Source: Acidobacteriota bacterium (GTDB lineage: Bacteria > Acidobacteriota > Terriglobia > Acidiferrales > UBA7541). From it: DNA of 52,888 nucleotides. The notes under the pieces are model-generated. The model saw only the letters and a list, made by a program, of their open reading frames with translations. It did no database searches and had not been told where the DNA came from. A program made the position numbers and the translations under genes. The stretch lies in contig QHZD01000038.1 in the NCBI GenBank assembly GCA_003225315.1, forward strand, positions 1-52,888. Reading direction: 5' to 3'. Positions 34,796 to 42,965 of the stretch are shown here, one piece after another; positions within the stretch are counted from its first letter, which is position 1; every line of letters starts with the position of its first letter.

Positions 34796-35170
34796 TTACC
34801 TCCCCAGCTTTGCTTGCTCTTCCTTGTAGGACAGCTCGTTTCGTAGCGTTTCCAGATCCCTATCGGCTTTCTGTAGACGAGCTCGTGCCTGGTCAATGGC
34901 CTTGAACACTTCGAGGTCGTAGATACCGACTCTCACTTCGGTCTCGTGCGCTTTGAGAAACTTCTGGATAACGAGCATTTCTTTGTCGAGCGAATCTTGC
35001 GGAGAGTCGTCTGGCAAGAACTTGATCTGGGTTATGAAGTCATTCCATGCAACGTTGCGCACGATGTGAACGACTGAGGGACGCTCTTTCCCATACGTTA
35101 GGTAAACATACGAGCTGATCAAGGTGACCAGCAGGAAAGTGCGAAAGAGTCGAGTGCGTATGATGTTCAT
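34796..35170 (-). CDS. Membrane-anchored coiled-coil protein, unknown
   Basis: 124 residues. A short N-terminal hydrophobic anchor or signal (about 8-25, LFRTFLLVTLISSYVYLTYG) is followed by a soluble region and a C-terminal heptad-rich helix (AIDQARARLQKADRDLETLRNELSYKEEQAKL, about 90-120). The start overlaps the upstream gene by ATGA, and three bases separate its stop from the 58-residue gene. Position before the sigma gene and a single anchor would fit a signal-transducing or anti-sigma-like partner; no family recognised. Confidence 0.65.
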   Translation of the reverse strand: MNIIRTRLFRTFLLVTLISSYVYLTYGKERPSVVHIVRNVAWNDFITQIKFLPDDSPQDSLDKEMLVIQKFLKAHETEVRVGIYDLEVFKAIDQARARLQKADRDLETLRNELSYKEEQAKLGR

Positions 35171-35460
35171 GGCGAACCTCTTTCCTTACAGGAGCTCTTC
35201 TTCCTAGGTGGGACCTGTTCGCTTCTGTTACCCGCTCGGGCCTTGTCGGCTGAAGCCACGACCAAGTCAAAACGCTGCCCCAGAAACTTCAGCAGCTCCT
35301 CGGTCGAGCGGAATCGTCGCTCGGTGCAGGAATCAACCTCCTCGACCCAGCCTTCGAATAAGTCGTCGGCGGGCCGGGAGCCATTTCCAAGTCGAACTAC
35401 AAATGCGAGTCGCATATCTAAACGCCGAACCCCGGCTCCATCGAATTCATCCTTAGACAT
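35167..35460 (-). CDS. Small acidic/basic protein of unknown function in the sigma operon
   Basis: 97 residues from the ATG at 35460 (weak AAGAAG upstream); the frame continues further upstream through a hairpin, which argues against a longer start. It has LAFVVRLGNG...LFEGWVEEVDSCTERRFRSTEELLKFLGQRF, a pattern I recall in small hypothetical proteins of many bacteria, and a basic tail. It overlaps the next gene by ATGA. No function can be given. Confidence 0.6.
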   Translation of the reverse strand: MSKDEFDGAGVRRLDMRLAFVVRLGNGSRPADDLFEGWVEEVDSCTERRFRSTEELLKFLGQRFDLVVASADKARAGNRSEQVPPRKKSSCKERGSP

Positions 35461-35473
35461 CAGATCTTCTTGA

Positions 35474-35498
35474 AGGGGCCTCGACCACCGAGGCCCCT
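35474..35498 (-). terminator. Strong hairpin between the lipoprotein and the small genes
   Basis: AGGGGCCTC (35474-35482) pairs perfectly with GAGGCCCCT (35490-35498) around a seven-base loop. It lies 26 bases beyond the lipoprotein stop and 14 bases before the next start. There is no T run, so it is better read as an intra-operon processing, stabilising or partial-termination structure than as a full terminator. Confidence 0.5.
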
Positions 35499-35523
35499 CC
35501 AAGTCTGCCCAACGCTTCTGCGA

Positions 35524-36807
35524 CTAGGGGTTGAGGGTAAGGTTCTGCCCGCTTTGAGACGGACTGATGGTGACGATGCCTCGGGTGACCCCAGTGCGTC
35601 CAAACGTGTCCGTGACCTTGGCCGTGATGGTCACCGTCTTCTTGTCGGCCGGCACCAGGAGAGCTGTACCCACCACCCAGTCCGCGGTGACGCGAATGCG
35701 GCCGTTTGCGTCAATCTCCGAACCGGCAATATTGAACAGCGGGGCGAGGTTCACTCCCGCAAGAACGATGTTGCCGTTGGCCTGACGGATGGGATCTGAG
35801 AACGTGAGTTCGAGGCCCGGGAAGTTGCGATTCGGCCCGCCCGTAGCACCCGTGGTTGGGTTGGGGATCTGCGAACCGTCGGCGATGAGCCCAACGGTAG
35901 GATTCACAACGCCCTGGCGGATGCCATTCTCGCTGACTCCAATCTCGGCGTCGCCCTGAGCCACGGCGCTGACTTGAATGAAGAACAGAGCACCGTTGGT
36001 GGCGTTGAGCGTATTGTCCTGCGCGCCGTGCGCGATCGAGGTTGGCACGCGCGGCGCGATGATCGTGACTTCGGGCGCGCCCGGAAGGCCTTCGGTGCCA
36101 CTCACGGCGGAAGGCTCCGGCGTAAGGGATTGGCCAGAAGACCTGGAACGATCCACTTTCAGTGTGATCCGATCCATGCCGATCCGGCCTGCGTCATCCA
36201 CAAAGGCGGCAGTTAGTGTGAACTGGTCCACATCCTCAGGCACCGACTCCAGCACGTGCCAGCCGAACCAGGTCGTCACGCCGTCGCCGGGAGTGTCGTC
36301 CGTGCCAGCGACGTTGAATGCGCCGGCGAAATTGTTGAATTTAGGCAGAACTTTGCCATCCGGAGTGATGAGGTCAGTATCGAAGAAGACGTAAAGCCCC
36401 GGTGCGTCAGGGTTGAGCCCGCCGGCATTGAGGACGTCCACGTGTCTGATGTTGGTCGCTTCCTTCACGCGCAGAGCCGTTTTGTCGCGAGTGACCACTT
36501 CCAAGTTCACAGCGAAGCCCGCGCCGTTGGGGCTCCCGTTACCTTCCCCTGTTCTGGATTCGCCAGGGGCCACGCGGGAGTCGGCCAGCGGCGAAACGAT
36601 GCGCACAACCGGAGCCAAGTCGCCTTTCACGCCGTCGCGTGGCCCAATTTGAATCACGTTCGTGTAATTGATTGGTTGCGTGTGCGGAGTCGGGGGGTCG
36701 TCACCCCGTGCAACCGCGCACCCGTACACAAACACCAGTGCGAGGGGACTTAACGCGAGGATTTTCTTCAGGCAAATGCCTTTCCACAGATTCTTCTTGA
36801 AAACCAC
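35524..36807 (-). CDS. Secreted lipoprotein, first gene of the sigma operon
   Basis: 427 residues from a GTG at 36807 with AAGGAGG nine bases upstream. A lipoprotein signal (ILALSPLALVFVYGC, Cys about residue 30) is followed by beta-rich regions with YTNVIQIGPRDGVKGDLAP, VVRIVSPLADSRVAPGES, AEIGVSENGIRQGV and repeated Ig-like turns; the C-terminus ends ITAKVTDTFGRTGVTRGIVTISPS. I recognise no enzymatic motif. Copy C of the promoter element lies 89 bases upstream, so this gene probably leads the operon that ends in the sigma gene. Confidence 0.7.
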   Translation of the reverse strand: MVFKKNLWKGICLKKILALSPLALVFVYGCAVARGDDPPTPHTQPINYTNVIQIGPRDGVKGDLAPVVRIVSPLADSRVAPGESRTGEGNGSPNGAGFAVNLEVVTRDKTALRVKEATNIRHVDVLNAGGLNPDAPGLYVFFDTDLITPDGKVLPKFNNFAGAFNVAGTDDTPGDGVTTWFGWHVLESVPEDVDQFTLTAAFVDDAGRIGMDRITLKVDRSRSSGQSLTPEPSAVSGTEGLPGAPEVTIIAPRVPTSIAHGAQDNTLNATNGALFFIQVSAVAQGDAEIGVSENGIRQGVVNPTVGLIADGSQIPNPTTGATGGPNRNFPGLELTFSDPIRQANGNIVLAGVNLAPLFNIAGSEIDANGRIRVTADWVVGTALLVPADKKTVTITAKVTDTFGRTGVTRGIVTISPSQSGQNLTLNP

Positions 36808-36895
36808 GAGTGCATTCCTCCTTGAAATTGATTACCGGTTTAAGCCCGCAGGCCGACCGGCACGGGCAGAGTATGAGAATGGAACGATGGAGGGC

Positions 36896-36935
36896 GTGAC
36901 GTGCCGGTGACGATTTCGGTCCAATTTTGGTGACG
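36896..36935 (-). promoter_or_regulatory. Regional ECF-like promoter element, copy C (sigma operon)
   Basis: Minus strand: GTCAC-N2-AAATTGGACCG, 15 bases, CGTCAC (36901-36896). The 15-base spacer contains a further CGTCAC. On the plus strand GTGACG occurs at 36896, 36907 and 36930. It lies 89 bases before the GTG of the operon that encodes the sigma factor. Confidence 0.65.
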
Positions 36936-37038
36936 CTAAGCCATGAGGGCGGCGAGAATTCGATAGCCTCACCAGGAGGAGTTCACTCTCTTGAGGAAGG
37001 CCGTGGCGCAATCAGGCAGGGTTGCACAAGGGGGGACT

Positions 37039-37713
37039 CTACTCCGCTGCTGAGAGTTCTGTGCCGCTCGCTGAAGGCCATTTCCCTCCAGCGACAGCCA
37101 CGCAGAGCTTCTCTGTCATCCGGTGCGACTGTGATTTAGTAAAAAGCAGCAAGCCCTTGTTGGCACGTGCCAACTCCCCCAGGTTCCAGTGCGCACGCAT
37201 GATCCCCCATGGTGAGTGTGAATTATTCCCCAGCAATAGGTGTCCAATCTCGTGAGCTGCAACGTGCCCAAGAATGATTGCTGGGTCCACGAATGTTTCG
37301 TGGCGCAGTTTTTCGATTCCTTCATAAAAGATGTCGGCTTGACAACCAGTCCCGTCAGACAAGAGATAGGAAATCCCTAAAGTAGAGTCTTTTAAACTGA
37401 GAGAACGTCGCACAATGCGCAGGTGGAGATGCTGTGGGAAAGCGGCCTGCCGGCACGCTACCTCGCCGCCGGGAGCCTCTTCCGCCGGGAAACAATTGAC
37501 CCAGTCAACATGTATTCCCGATTCTTCGAATACTTGAGACGAGACCTTTTCTGCCTCCTTCAGTATTTCGGAGGAAATGCCCGAATCGTTGAAAACAGAG
37601 ATCGTTACGCTTGGGCTTTCTTGCGGTAAGTTCTTGGCCCAAACTGCCGCGCTTGAGAAAGCAATAAATAGTCCCAACTTAATGGATATCCGGAGCATCT
37701 TTTTGAGATTCAC
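37039..37713 (-). CDS. Secreted metzincin-like zinc metalloprotease candidate
   Basis: 224 residues from a GTG at 37713 with GGAGG upstream. A signal peptide (about 1-27, ending AAVWAK) is followed by a domain containing HEIGHLLLGNNSHSPWGIM. This is the HExxHxxGxxH zinc site followed by a Met (GIM) that could be the Met-turn, as in metzincins. Several Cys in CFPAEEAPGGEVACRQAA and DGTGCQAD could form disulfides. The family is small (about 200 residues) and not a known named protease. Copy D of the promoter element lies about 100 bases upstream. Substrate unknown. Confidence 0.72.
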   Translation of the reverse strand: MNLKKMLRISIKLGLFIAFSSAAVWAKNLPQESPSVTISVFNDSGISSEILKEAEKVSSQVFEESGIHVDWVNCFPAEEAPGGEVACRQAAFPQHLHLRIVRRSLSLKDSTLGISYLLSDGTGCQADIFYEGIEKLRHETFVDPAIILGHVAAHEIGHLLLGNNSHSPWGIMRAHWNLGELARANKGLLLFTKSQSHRMTEKLCVAVAGGKWPSASGTELSAAE

Positions 37714-37815
37714 GGCGCTCACCTCCCGGGTGGAGCTGACCATGCGCGCTCGAGCCGAATCACGAAAGTTCTGCGCAGGACGACCGCAGAGTAGGGGGTG
37801 CGGGAGAAAAAAGGC

Positions 37816-37855
37816 ATGACGCCTCGGTGACGTTTTCGGTCCAATTTTCGTGACG
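37816..37855 (-). promoter_or_regulatory. Regional ECF-like promoter element, copy D (between divergent genes)
   Basis: Minus strand: GTCAC-N2-AAATTGGACCG, 15 bases, CGTCAT (37821-37816). Plus-strand landmarks: ATGACG 37816, GTGACG 37827, CGGTCCAA 37837, GTGACG 37850. It separates the metalloprotease gene from the divergent regulator gene. Confidence 0.6.
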
Positions 37856-38006
37856 CGAGCCCACAGGGGGGACAGAGTTGCTCTTCCTCGGGGCGGGCCT
37901 AGTAGGCCGCAGAAGGGAGTGCAAACTCAGGATGGGTGCCGTAAGATACAGACCGTACCGAGTTGTGGCCGCGTCACTCCGTTTAAGGTCAAAGCGGGTT
38001 CGGGAG

Positions 38007-41000
38007 ATGAAGGTATTCCAGCCATTCCGGCTTGATACGGTAAACCACTGCTTGTGGCGCGGGGAAGAACGTATGTCGCTCACCCCAAAGGCTTTCGATG
38101 TACTGCGCTACCTTGTCGAGCACGCGGATCGGCTCGTAACCCAGGATGAGATACTCGGGGCTCTCTGGCCGGAAACGTATGTAAACCCAGAGGTCATCAA
38201 GAAATATATCCTGGGAATCCGGAGGGCCTTGGGTGATCGTCACGGCAAACCTGAATTCATTGAAACGTTTCCGCGGAGGGGATATCAGTTCGTAGCCTCG
38301 GTGAGTGAAGTGAGCGCTGGTGCGCCCTCAGACGTGAGCCTCAGCGCCGAGCGGAAAATGGTCGGTCGCGAAGCCGCTATGGCCCAACTGGACGGCTACT
38401 TCGGCCAGGCCCTGAAAGCTCAGCGGCAGGTGATCTTCATCACTGGAGAGGCGGGAGTCGGAAAGACAACCCTGGTTGATGAGTTTCATCGAACAGCTAC
38501 TCGCCGTCCGAATCTGCGAGTAGTCCGCGGGCAGTGTGTCGAGGGTTTCGGCGGCAAGGAAGCGTACTATCCCGTGCTGGAAGCGCTCGGCCAATGGGTT
38601 CGCGAGGCGAGCGGCGGCCCCGTGGTCCATACCCTGGCGAAACAAGCCCCCACGTGGCTGATTCAGTTCCCTTCGCTCGTAAAGGCAGAACAAAGGGAAG
38701 CGCTGCAAAAGGAAATACTCGGAGCTACGCGCGAACGAATGGTGCGTGAAATTTGCGAGGCCTTGGAATCATTGACAGCGCAAGATCCGCTCGTCATTGT
38801 CCTGGAAGACCTCCATTGGGTGGATCCGTCCACTCTTGATTTCATCTCCGCGCTGGCCCGCCGCCGTGGGCCGGCGAAGTTGCTGTTGTTGGGAACCTAC
38901 CGCCCCGCTGATGTCATCATTTCGCAGAGTCCATTGAAAGCACTGAAGCAGGATTTGGTACTCCACAATCTGAGTCAAGAAATTGCTCTTGAACGGCTTG
39001 AAGAGTCCGATGTCGCCGAATATCTGGCCATCAAGTTCGTTGACGGGGGCTTTCCCCCCCGATTTGCGAAGCTGATCTACCACCACTCCGGCGGCAACGC
39101 GCTTTTCATGGTGACCATCCTCCAGGATATGGTGAAAAAGGGAGTAATTGCACAAGCTAATGGGAAATGGACACTCAGTGTGGCGCTTGAAGATGTTGGC
39201 CCGAGTGTCCCGGAGACATTGGATCAACTCATAGACGCGCAATTCCAGCAGTTGAGTGCCGTAGAGCAGTGCATTCTGAGAAGCGCCAGTGTGGCCGGAG
39301 AGCGTTTCTCCGTATGGGCGCTTAGCATTACGGCCGAATTCGAAAGTGGCAGCATTGACGAAGCTTGCGAGGGACTCGCCGACAGGCTGCAATTTATAAA
39401 GGCCGCCGGAATTCACAAGTTGGCGAACGGCCAGATTTCCGCGCACTATGATTTCCGTCATTCGCTTTATCGGGAGGTTCTGTATCGTCGGCTTTCCGAA
39501 GTCGCCCGCTCGAAATTACATCTGTTGTTGGCTCAGAGGCTCAAAGCGTTTTGCGATCCCTGCGAACAGGAACTGGCAACGGAACTCGCCCAGCACTTCG
39601 AGGGAGGGCACGACTACGAGCAGGCCATCCATTATCTGATACTTGCGGCCGAGAATGCGGTGAGGCGATTCGCTTACCGCGATTGCGTCGAGATACTGCA
39701 CCATGCGCGTGAACTAGTGCCGAAGCTTACTCCTTCCCTTCGAGCCGAAATTGAGGTTCGCATCCTTGAGTTTATGGGCGATGCTCATTTCGCCTTGGGC
39801 GCTCTGACAGAATCCGCCCAGGCGTATGCGGCCGCCGCGGCACGCGCGCAACAAGCTGGCCTCAAAGCGGCTCAAATGCATGCGTTAACCTCCGCAATGT
39901 ATCCACTGGGCTTCATTGATCCCGAAAAAGGTGTCGCGGCAATGGATGAGGCCGTGAAAATCAGCATGAGTGTGAACGATCCCCCAAGTTTAGCGCTCAC
40001 ACAAATGCTGGCAGCAGGTTTCCGCCTGGTGTTTGATTCCTGGACCCATACAAATGCTGAACTGTGTACGTCCGCTTACGAAACTTTGCTTCGTCTGTCT
40101 CCCGCGGAGTTGGATCCCTATCAGCGAATTGTGTATGCGCATATTTTAATGGTTCAAGGCAAGTACACAGAAGCATTGGATCTATGCGAACGCGGCGTAT
40201 CCGAAGCCAGCGTATCCGGGGTGGGTCAAGTAGTGAACTTTCTGGCGCACTTTGGTGCACTGAGCGCAGAGACAATGATCTTTCTCCGCAAAGGGCAACT
40301 TGGAAAAGTGTTGCAGATTACTAAAGCCGGCAGAGCCTCTCCGGACGAGAATATGTCGCTTTATTGGCTACTCACTCTCCGCGAGACCATGCTTCGCACA
40401 ATCGCTTTCGACTTCGAGGGTGCAAGGCAAATTTGTCAAGCAGCCCATAATGTCAAGGGGAGAGAATTTCCGGACGCACAGTACTACTCGATTGATCAGA
40501 TAGCCGCCGGAAATCTCGCGCTGCAGCAACGGAAATACTCTGAAGCACTTGAACATTTCAAGCACGTACAAGACCTTGATGTGCACGCAAAATTCTTCAT
40601 GAATTGGGAGTGGCGTATGATGGCAGACCTTGAATCGGGCAATGCCTGGCTCCTGTCCGGAAACGTCGTGAACGCGCGCACTCCGGCTGATGGTCTTCTA
40701 AAGTCCGCGCTGGCTACCAGCGATCCGTATCTGCAGGCGCTCGCGTGGGATCTGCAGGCGAGAGTGGCCATCGCCGAAAACGATTTGCCAGGTGCCCGCG
40801 AGTCGATTCAGGAAGCTCTCGCAATTATCGATAGATTTGAAATTTTGTTCGCAGCCTGGCAAGTCTGTGGCACGGCTTGGCAGTTGTACCAGCGCGTAAA
40901 GGAACACAAAACGGCGCAAACGAATCGCGAGCGCGCCGAAGCATGCATCCTCAAGATTGCTAATTCGTTCGACCCTGATGAACCTCTTCGCACAACGTTC

Positions 41001-41081
41001 CTCGCCGCAGCTCCTGTCCGCCGAATCTTGCGTGAAAGTGTCGTGAAGAAGGCCACGCGTCAACATCACGCGTCAGCATAG
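38007..41081 (+). CDS. Winged-helix regulator with AAA-type ATPase and TPR-like repeats
   Basis: 1024 residues from the ATG at 38007, where the winged helix begins; an in-frame TTG at 37878 or ATG at 37932 are alternatives. An OmpR/CadC-type winged helix is at about 1-105 (LTPKAFDVLRYLVEHADRLVTQDEIL, RRGYQFVA). A STAND/AAA-like ATPase follows, with Walker A GEAGVGKTT at about 149 and Walker B VIVLEDLHWVDPST. A long alpha-helical C-terminus (about 480-1000) resembles TPR repeats. Such proteins (AfsR/MalT-like logic) activate transcription after ligand binding. It is divergent from the protease gene across copy D. Confidence 0.88.
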   Translation: MKVFQPFRLDTVNHCLWRGEERMSLTPKAFDVLRYLVEHADRLVTQDEILGALWPETYVNPEVIKKYILGIRRALGDRHGKPEFIETFPRRGYQFVASVSEVSAGAPSDVSLSAERKMVGREAAMAQLDGYFGQALKAQRQVIFITGEAGVGKTTLVDEFHRTATRRPNLRVVRGQCVEGFGGKEAYYPVLEALGQWVREASGGPVVHTLAKQAPTWLIQFPSLVKAEQREALQKEILGATRERMVREICEALESLTAQDPLVIVLEDLHWVDPSTLDFISALARRRGPAKLLLLGTYRPADVIISQSPLKALKQDLVLHNLSQEIALERLEESDVAEYLAIKFVDGGFPPRFAKLIYHHSGGNALFMVTILQDMVKKGVIAQANGKWTLSVALEDVGPSVPETLDQLIDAQFQQLSAVEQCILRSASVAGERFSVWALSITAEFESGSIDEACEGLADRLQFIKAAGIHKLANGQISAHYDFRHSLYREVLYRRLSEVARSKLHLLLAQRLKAFCDPCEQELATELAQHFEGGHDYEQAIHYLILAAENAVRRFAYRDCVEILHHARELVPKLTPSLRAEIEVRILEFMGDAHFALGALTESAQAYAAAAARAQQAGLKAAQMHALTSAMYPLGFIDPEKGVAAMDEAVKISMSVNDPPSLALTQMLAAGFRLVFDSWTHTNAELCTSAYETLLRLSPAELDPYQRIVYAHILMVQGKYTEALDLCERGVSEASVSGVGQVVNFLAHFGALSAETMIFLRKGQLGKVLQITKAGRASPDENMSLYWLLTLRETMLRTIAFDFEGARQICQAAHNVKGREFPDAQYYSIDQIAAGNLALQQRKYSEALEHFKHVQDLDVHAKFFMNWEWRMMADLESGNAWLLSGNVVNARTPADGLLKSALATSDPYLQALAWDLQARVAIAENDLPGARESIQEALAIIDRFEILFAAWQVCGTAWQLYQRVKEHKTAQTNRERAEACILKIANSFDPDEPLRTTFLAAAPVRRILRESVVKKATRQHHASA

Positions 41082-41132
41082 GTTAGCAGCCCGTGGTACA
41101 AGTCGCACGCCAGACTAGAACGTCCCTCTCTG

Positions 41133-41582
41133 ATGATGAAGAACATTGCCTGCCAACTTGAGCATTCAGTGGAAGCCGATGTTAGTCTGTCGTTCGCCTG
41201 GAGCTGGCGGACCGACTTAAAGAACTGGGACGATCCACCCGCTCATTTCCAACTCGATGGTCCATTTACCAGCGGCGCGTGGGGAGCGACCGTGTTTCCT
41301 GGACAGGAGCCCCTGCGCTGGCGCATCCGTGACGTTCGGCCCGGCATGTCCTTCATCATCGAGATGCCGCTCGACCGAGCGGTACTATCGTTTGAGTGGT
41401 CGTTTGAGGCCGTGTCGTACGGCCGAACACGAATTACGCAACGCATTATCCCGTCGGGCGACAACGCTACCGCATATGCGCCTCAAGTGCGCGACAGTTT
41501 CGGATTGACGCTTGTCGACGGCATGAAGCGGATCGCCGACGCGATGGCGAGCGCAGAGCGTTCAGCGGAGGCAAGCCCATGA
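41133..41582 (+). CDS. SRPBCC (START-like) family protein
   Basis: 149 residues. The profile VEADVSLSFAWSWRTDLKNWDDPP, PLRWRIRDVRPGMSFIIEMPLDRAVLSFEWSFEAV, TRITQRII and C-terminal helix LTLVDGMKRIADAM fits the polyketide cyclase/SRPBCC ligand-binding fold. No catalytic residues assigned. It overlaps the following VOC gene by ATGA, so the pair is probably one unit. Start at 41133 (ATG ATG doublet). Confidence 0.75.
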   Translation: MMKNIACQLEHSVEADVSLSFAWSWRTDLKNWDDPPAHFQLDGPFTSGAWGATVFPGQEPLRWRIRDVRPGMSFIIEMPLDRAVLSFEWSFEAVSYGRTRITQRIIPSGDNATAYAPQVRDSFGLTLVDGMKRIADAMASAERSAEASP

Positions 41583-41959
41583 CGTTCCCCACCCCTGTCC
41601 CGGAGATCCCCGTGGCCAACGTCGACAAAGCCGCAGCCTACTACATCAACATGCTAGGCTTCACCTTCGATTGGGGGGACGACCAAGGCGGCATTGCGGG
41701 CATCTCAAGAGGGGATTTCAGACTGTTTATTACTAATCGCTCCTTCCGAGAGTCCTATGGCAACATAGGGCCTATTCTTTTCTGGTTCAATCTCGACAGC
41801 AAGGCGGAGGTGGATGAACTCTTCGCACAGTGGAAGGCCGCGCAAGCGAAGATCGTTTCCGAGCTCGAGGACAAACCGTAGAAGCTGCGCGAGTTTATCG
41901 CCGCCGATCTTGATGGCAACCTCATTCGTGTCTTCTATGATTTCCGGGGCGTCATGTAA
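41579..41959 (+). pseudogene. VOC-family protein gene with in-frame TAG
   Basis: The frame begins MTFPTPVPEIPVANVDKAAAY and shows a bleomycin-resistance/VOC fold. After EDKP a TAG (41879-41881) interrupts, yet the same frame continues KLREFIAADLDGNLIRVFYDF to a TAA at 41957-41959. In relatives the interrupted position is typically Trp (KPW...LREF), so one TGG-to-TAG change explains it. The lost C-terminal strand carries the last metal-site region. Readthrough, sequencing error or true decay are all possible. It is coupled to the SRPBCC gene by ATGA. Confidence 0.72.
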
Positions 41960-42278
41960 AAGAACCAGACGTCGCGCAAAGTCGGGAAGGGTTTACTAAT
42001 CGACGATCCGCCCAGAACATCGTCTTCACGTTTTTTTCCTTTGGCTTGCCGCAAGGCGGTTTGTGGACCCATAGTCCTGTGTGCCAATTCTGCCGCGATT
42101 CTCGCCGTGGCCTGCACTGGTGGCAAATTCGTTGTGCCGTGGGCAGGAGAAGCGTAAGATGCACTAACTGGGAGTCCATATCGGAAATTCCTCCTTTTTA
42201 CACTGTTCCCGACTTGGAAAAGCCGAAGGATGATTCCAGGGTGCCGGCCCCAAAAAACACGACACCAGGAGATAAAGC
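41960..42278. other. Gene-free stretch before the peroxiredoxin gene
   Basis: About 320 bases with no frame I can support and no clear promoter. The peroxiredoxin ribosome site (AGGAGAT) lies at its right end. Confidence 0.4.
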
Positions 42279-42965
42279 ATGTTGCGCATAAACGACGAAG
42301 CTCCCAATTTCACCGCCGAAACTTCGCAGGGAACGATCAACTTCCACGAATGGATCGGCAACGGCTGGGCCATCTTGTTCTCGCACCCCAAGGACTTTAC
42401 CCCGGTGTGCACCACGGAACTGGGTTACATGGCCGGGCTGCAACCGGAATTCGAGAAGCGTAACTGCAAGATCATCGGGTTGAGCGTGGACCCGGTGAGC
42501 AGTCACAGTAAGTGGGCCGTAGACATCGAAGAGACGCAAGGCCACAAGGTGAAATACCCGATGATTGGTGACCCGCAGCTCAAGGTAGCCAAGTTGTATG
42601 ACATGCTGCCGGCGGAAGCAGGCGAAACTTGCGAGGGACGCACCGCGGTCAATAATGCGACGGTGCGCACGGTATTCGTGGTGGGTCCGGACAAAAAGAT
42701 CAAGCTGATGCTCAGCTATCCGATGAGCACCGGCCGCAACTTCGACGAAGTGCTGCGGGTGGTCGATTCCTTGCAACTCACGGCCAAGCACAGGGTGGCT
42801 ACGCCAGTGAACTGGAAACAGGGCGACGATGTAATCATCCTGCCGGCGGTTACGGACGATGAGGCCAAACAGATATATCCTAGCGGCTGGAAAGCACCCC
42901 GGCCTTATCTGCGGATCGTTCCCCAGCCGACGCAGGATTCCGCAAAGAAGGTTAGCGCAACTTGA
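42279..42965 (+). CDS. 1-Cys type peroxiredoxin (Prx6/AhpC-TSA family)
   Basis: 228 residues. The peroxidatic Cys is in DFTPVCTTELG (about residue 47). Conserved LSVDPVSSHSKW follows, and the C-terminal extension (about 170-228, TPVNWKQGDDVIILPAVTDDEAKQ and PYLRIVPQP) is that of the Prx6 group, which reduces hydroperoxides with a single catalytic Cys. AGGAGAT lies five bases before the ATG. It overlaps the persulfide-dioxygenase-like gene (TTGA), suggesting a shared role in reactive sulfur and oxygen defence. Confidence 0.92.
   Translation: MLRINDEAPNFTAETSQGTINFHEWIGNGWAILFSHPKDFTPVCTTELGYMAGLQPEFEKRNCKIIGLSVDPVSSHSKWAVDIEETQGHKVKYPMIGDPQLKVAKLYDMLPAEAGETCEGRTAVNNATVRTVFVVGPDKKIKLMLSYPMSTGRNFDEVLRVVDSLQLTAKHRVATPVNWKQGDDVIILPAVTDDEAKQIYPSGWKAPRPYLRIVPQPTQDSAKKVSAT

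Noticed and set aside
32393-37855. The repeated element as an insertion sequence or MITE
   Set aside because: No terminal inverted repeats or target duplications. Conservation is confined to promoter-like boxes with fixed spacing, and all copies share one orientation relative to downstream genes.
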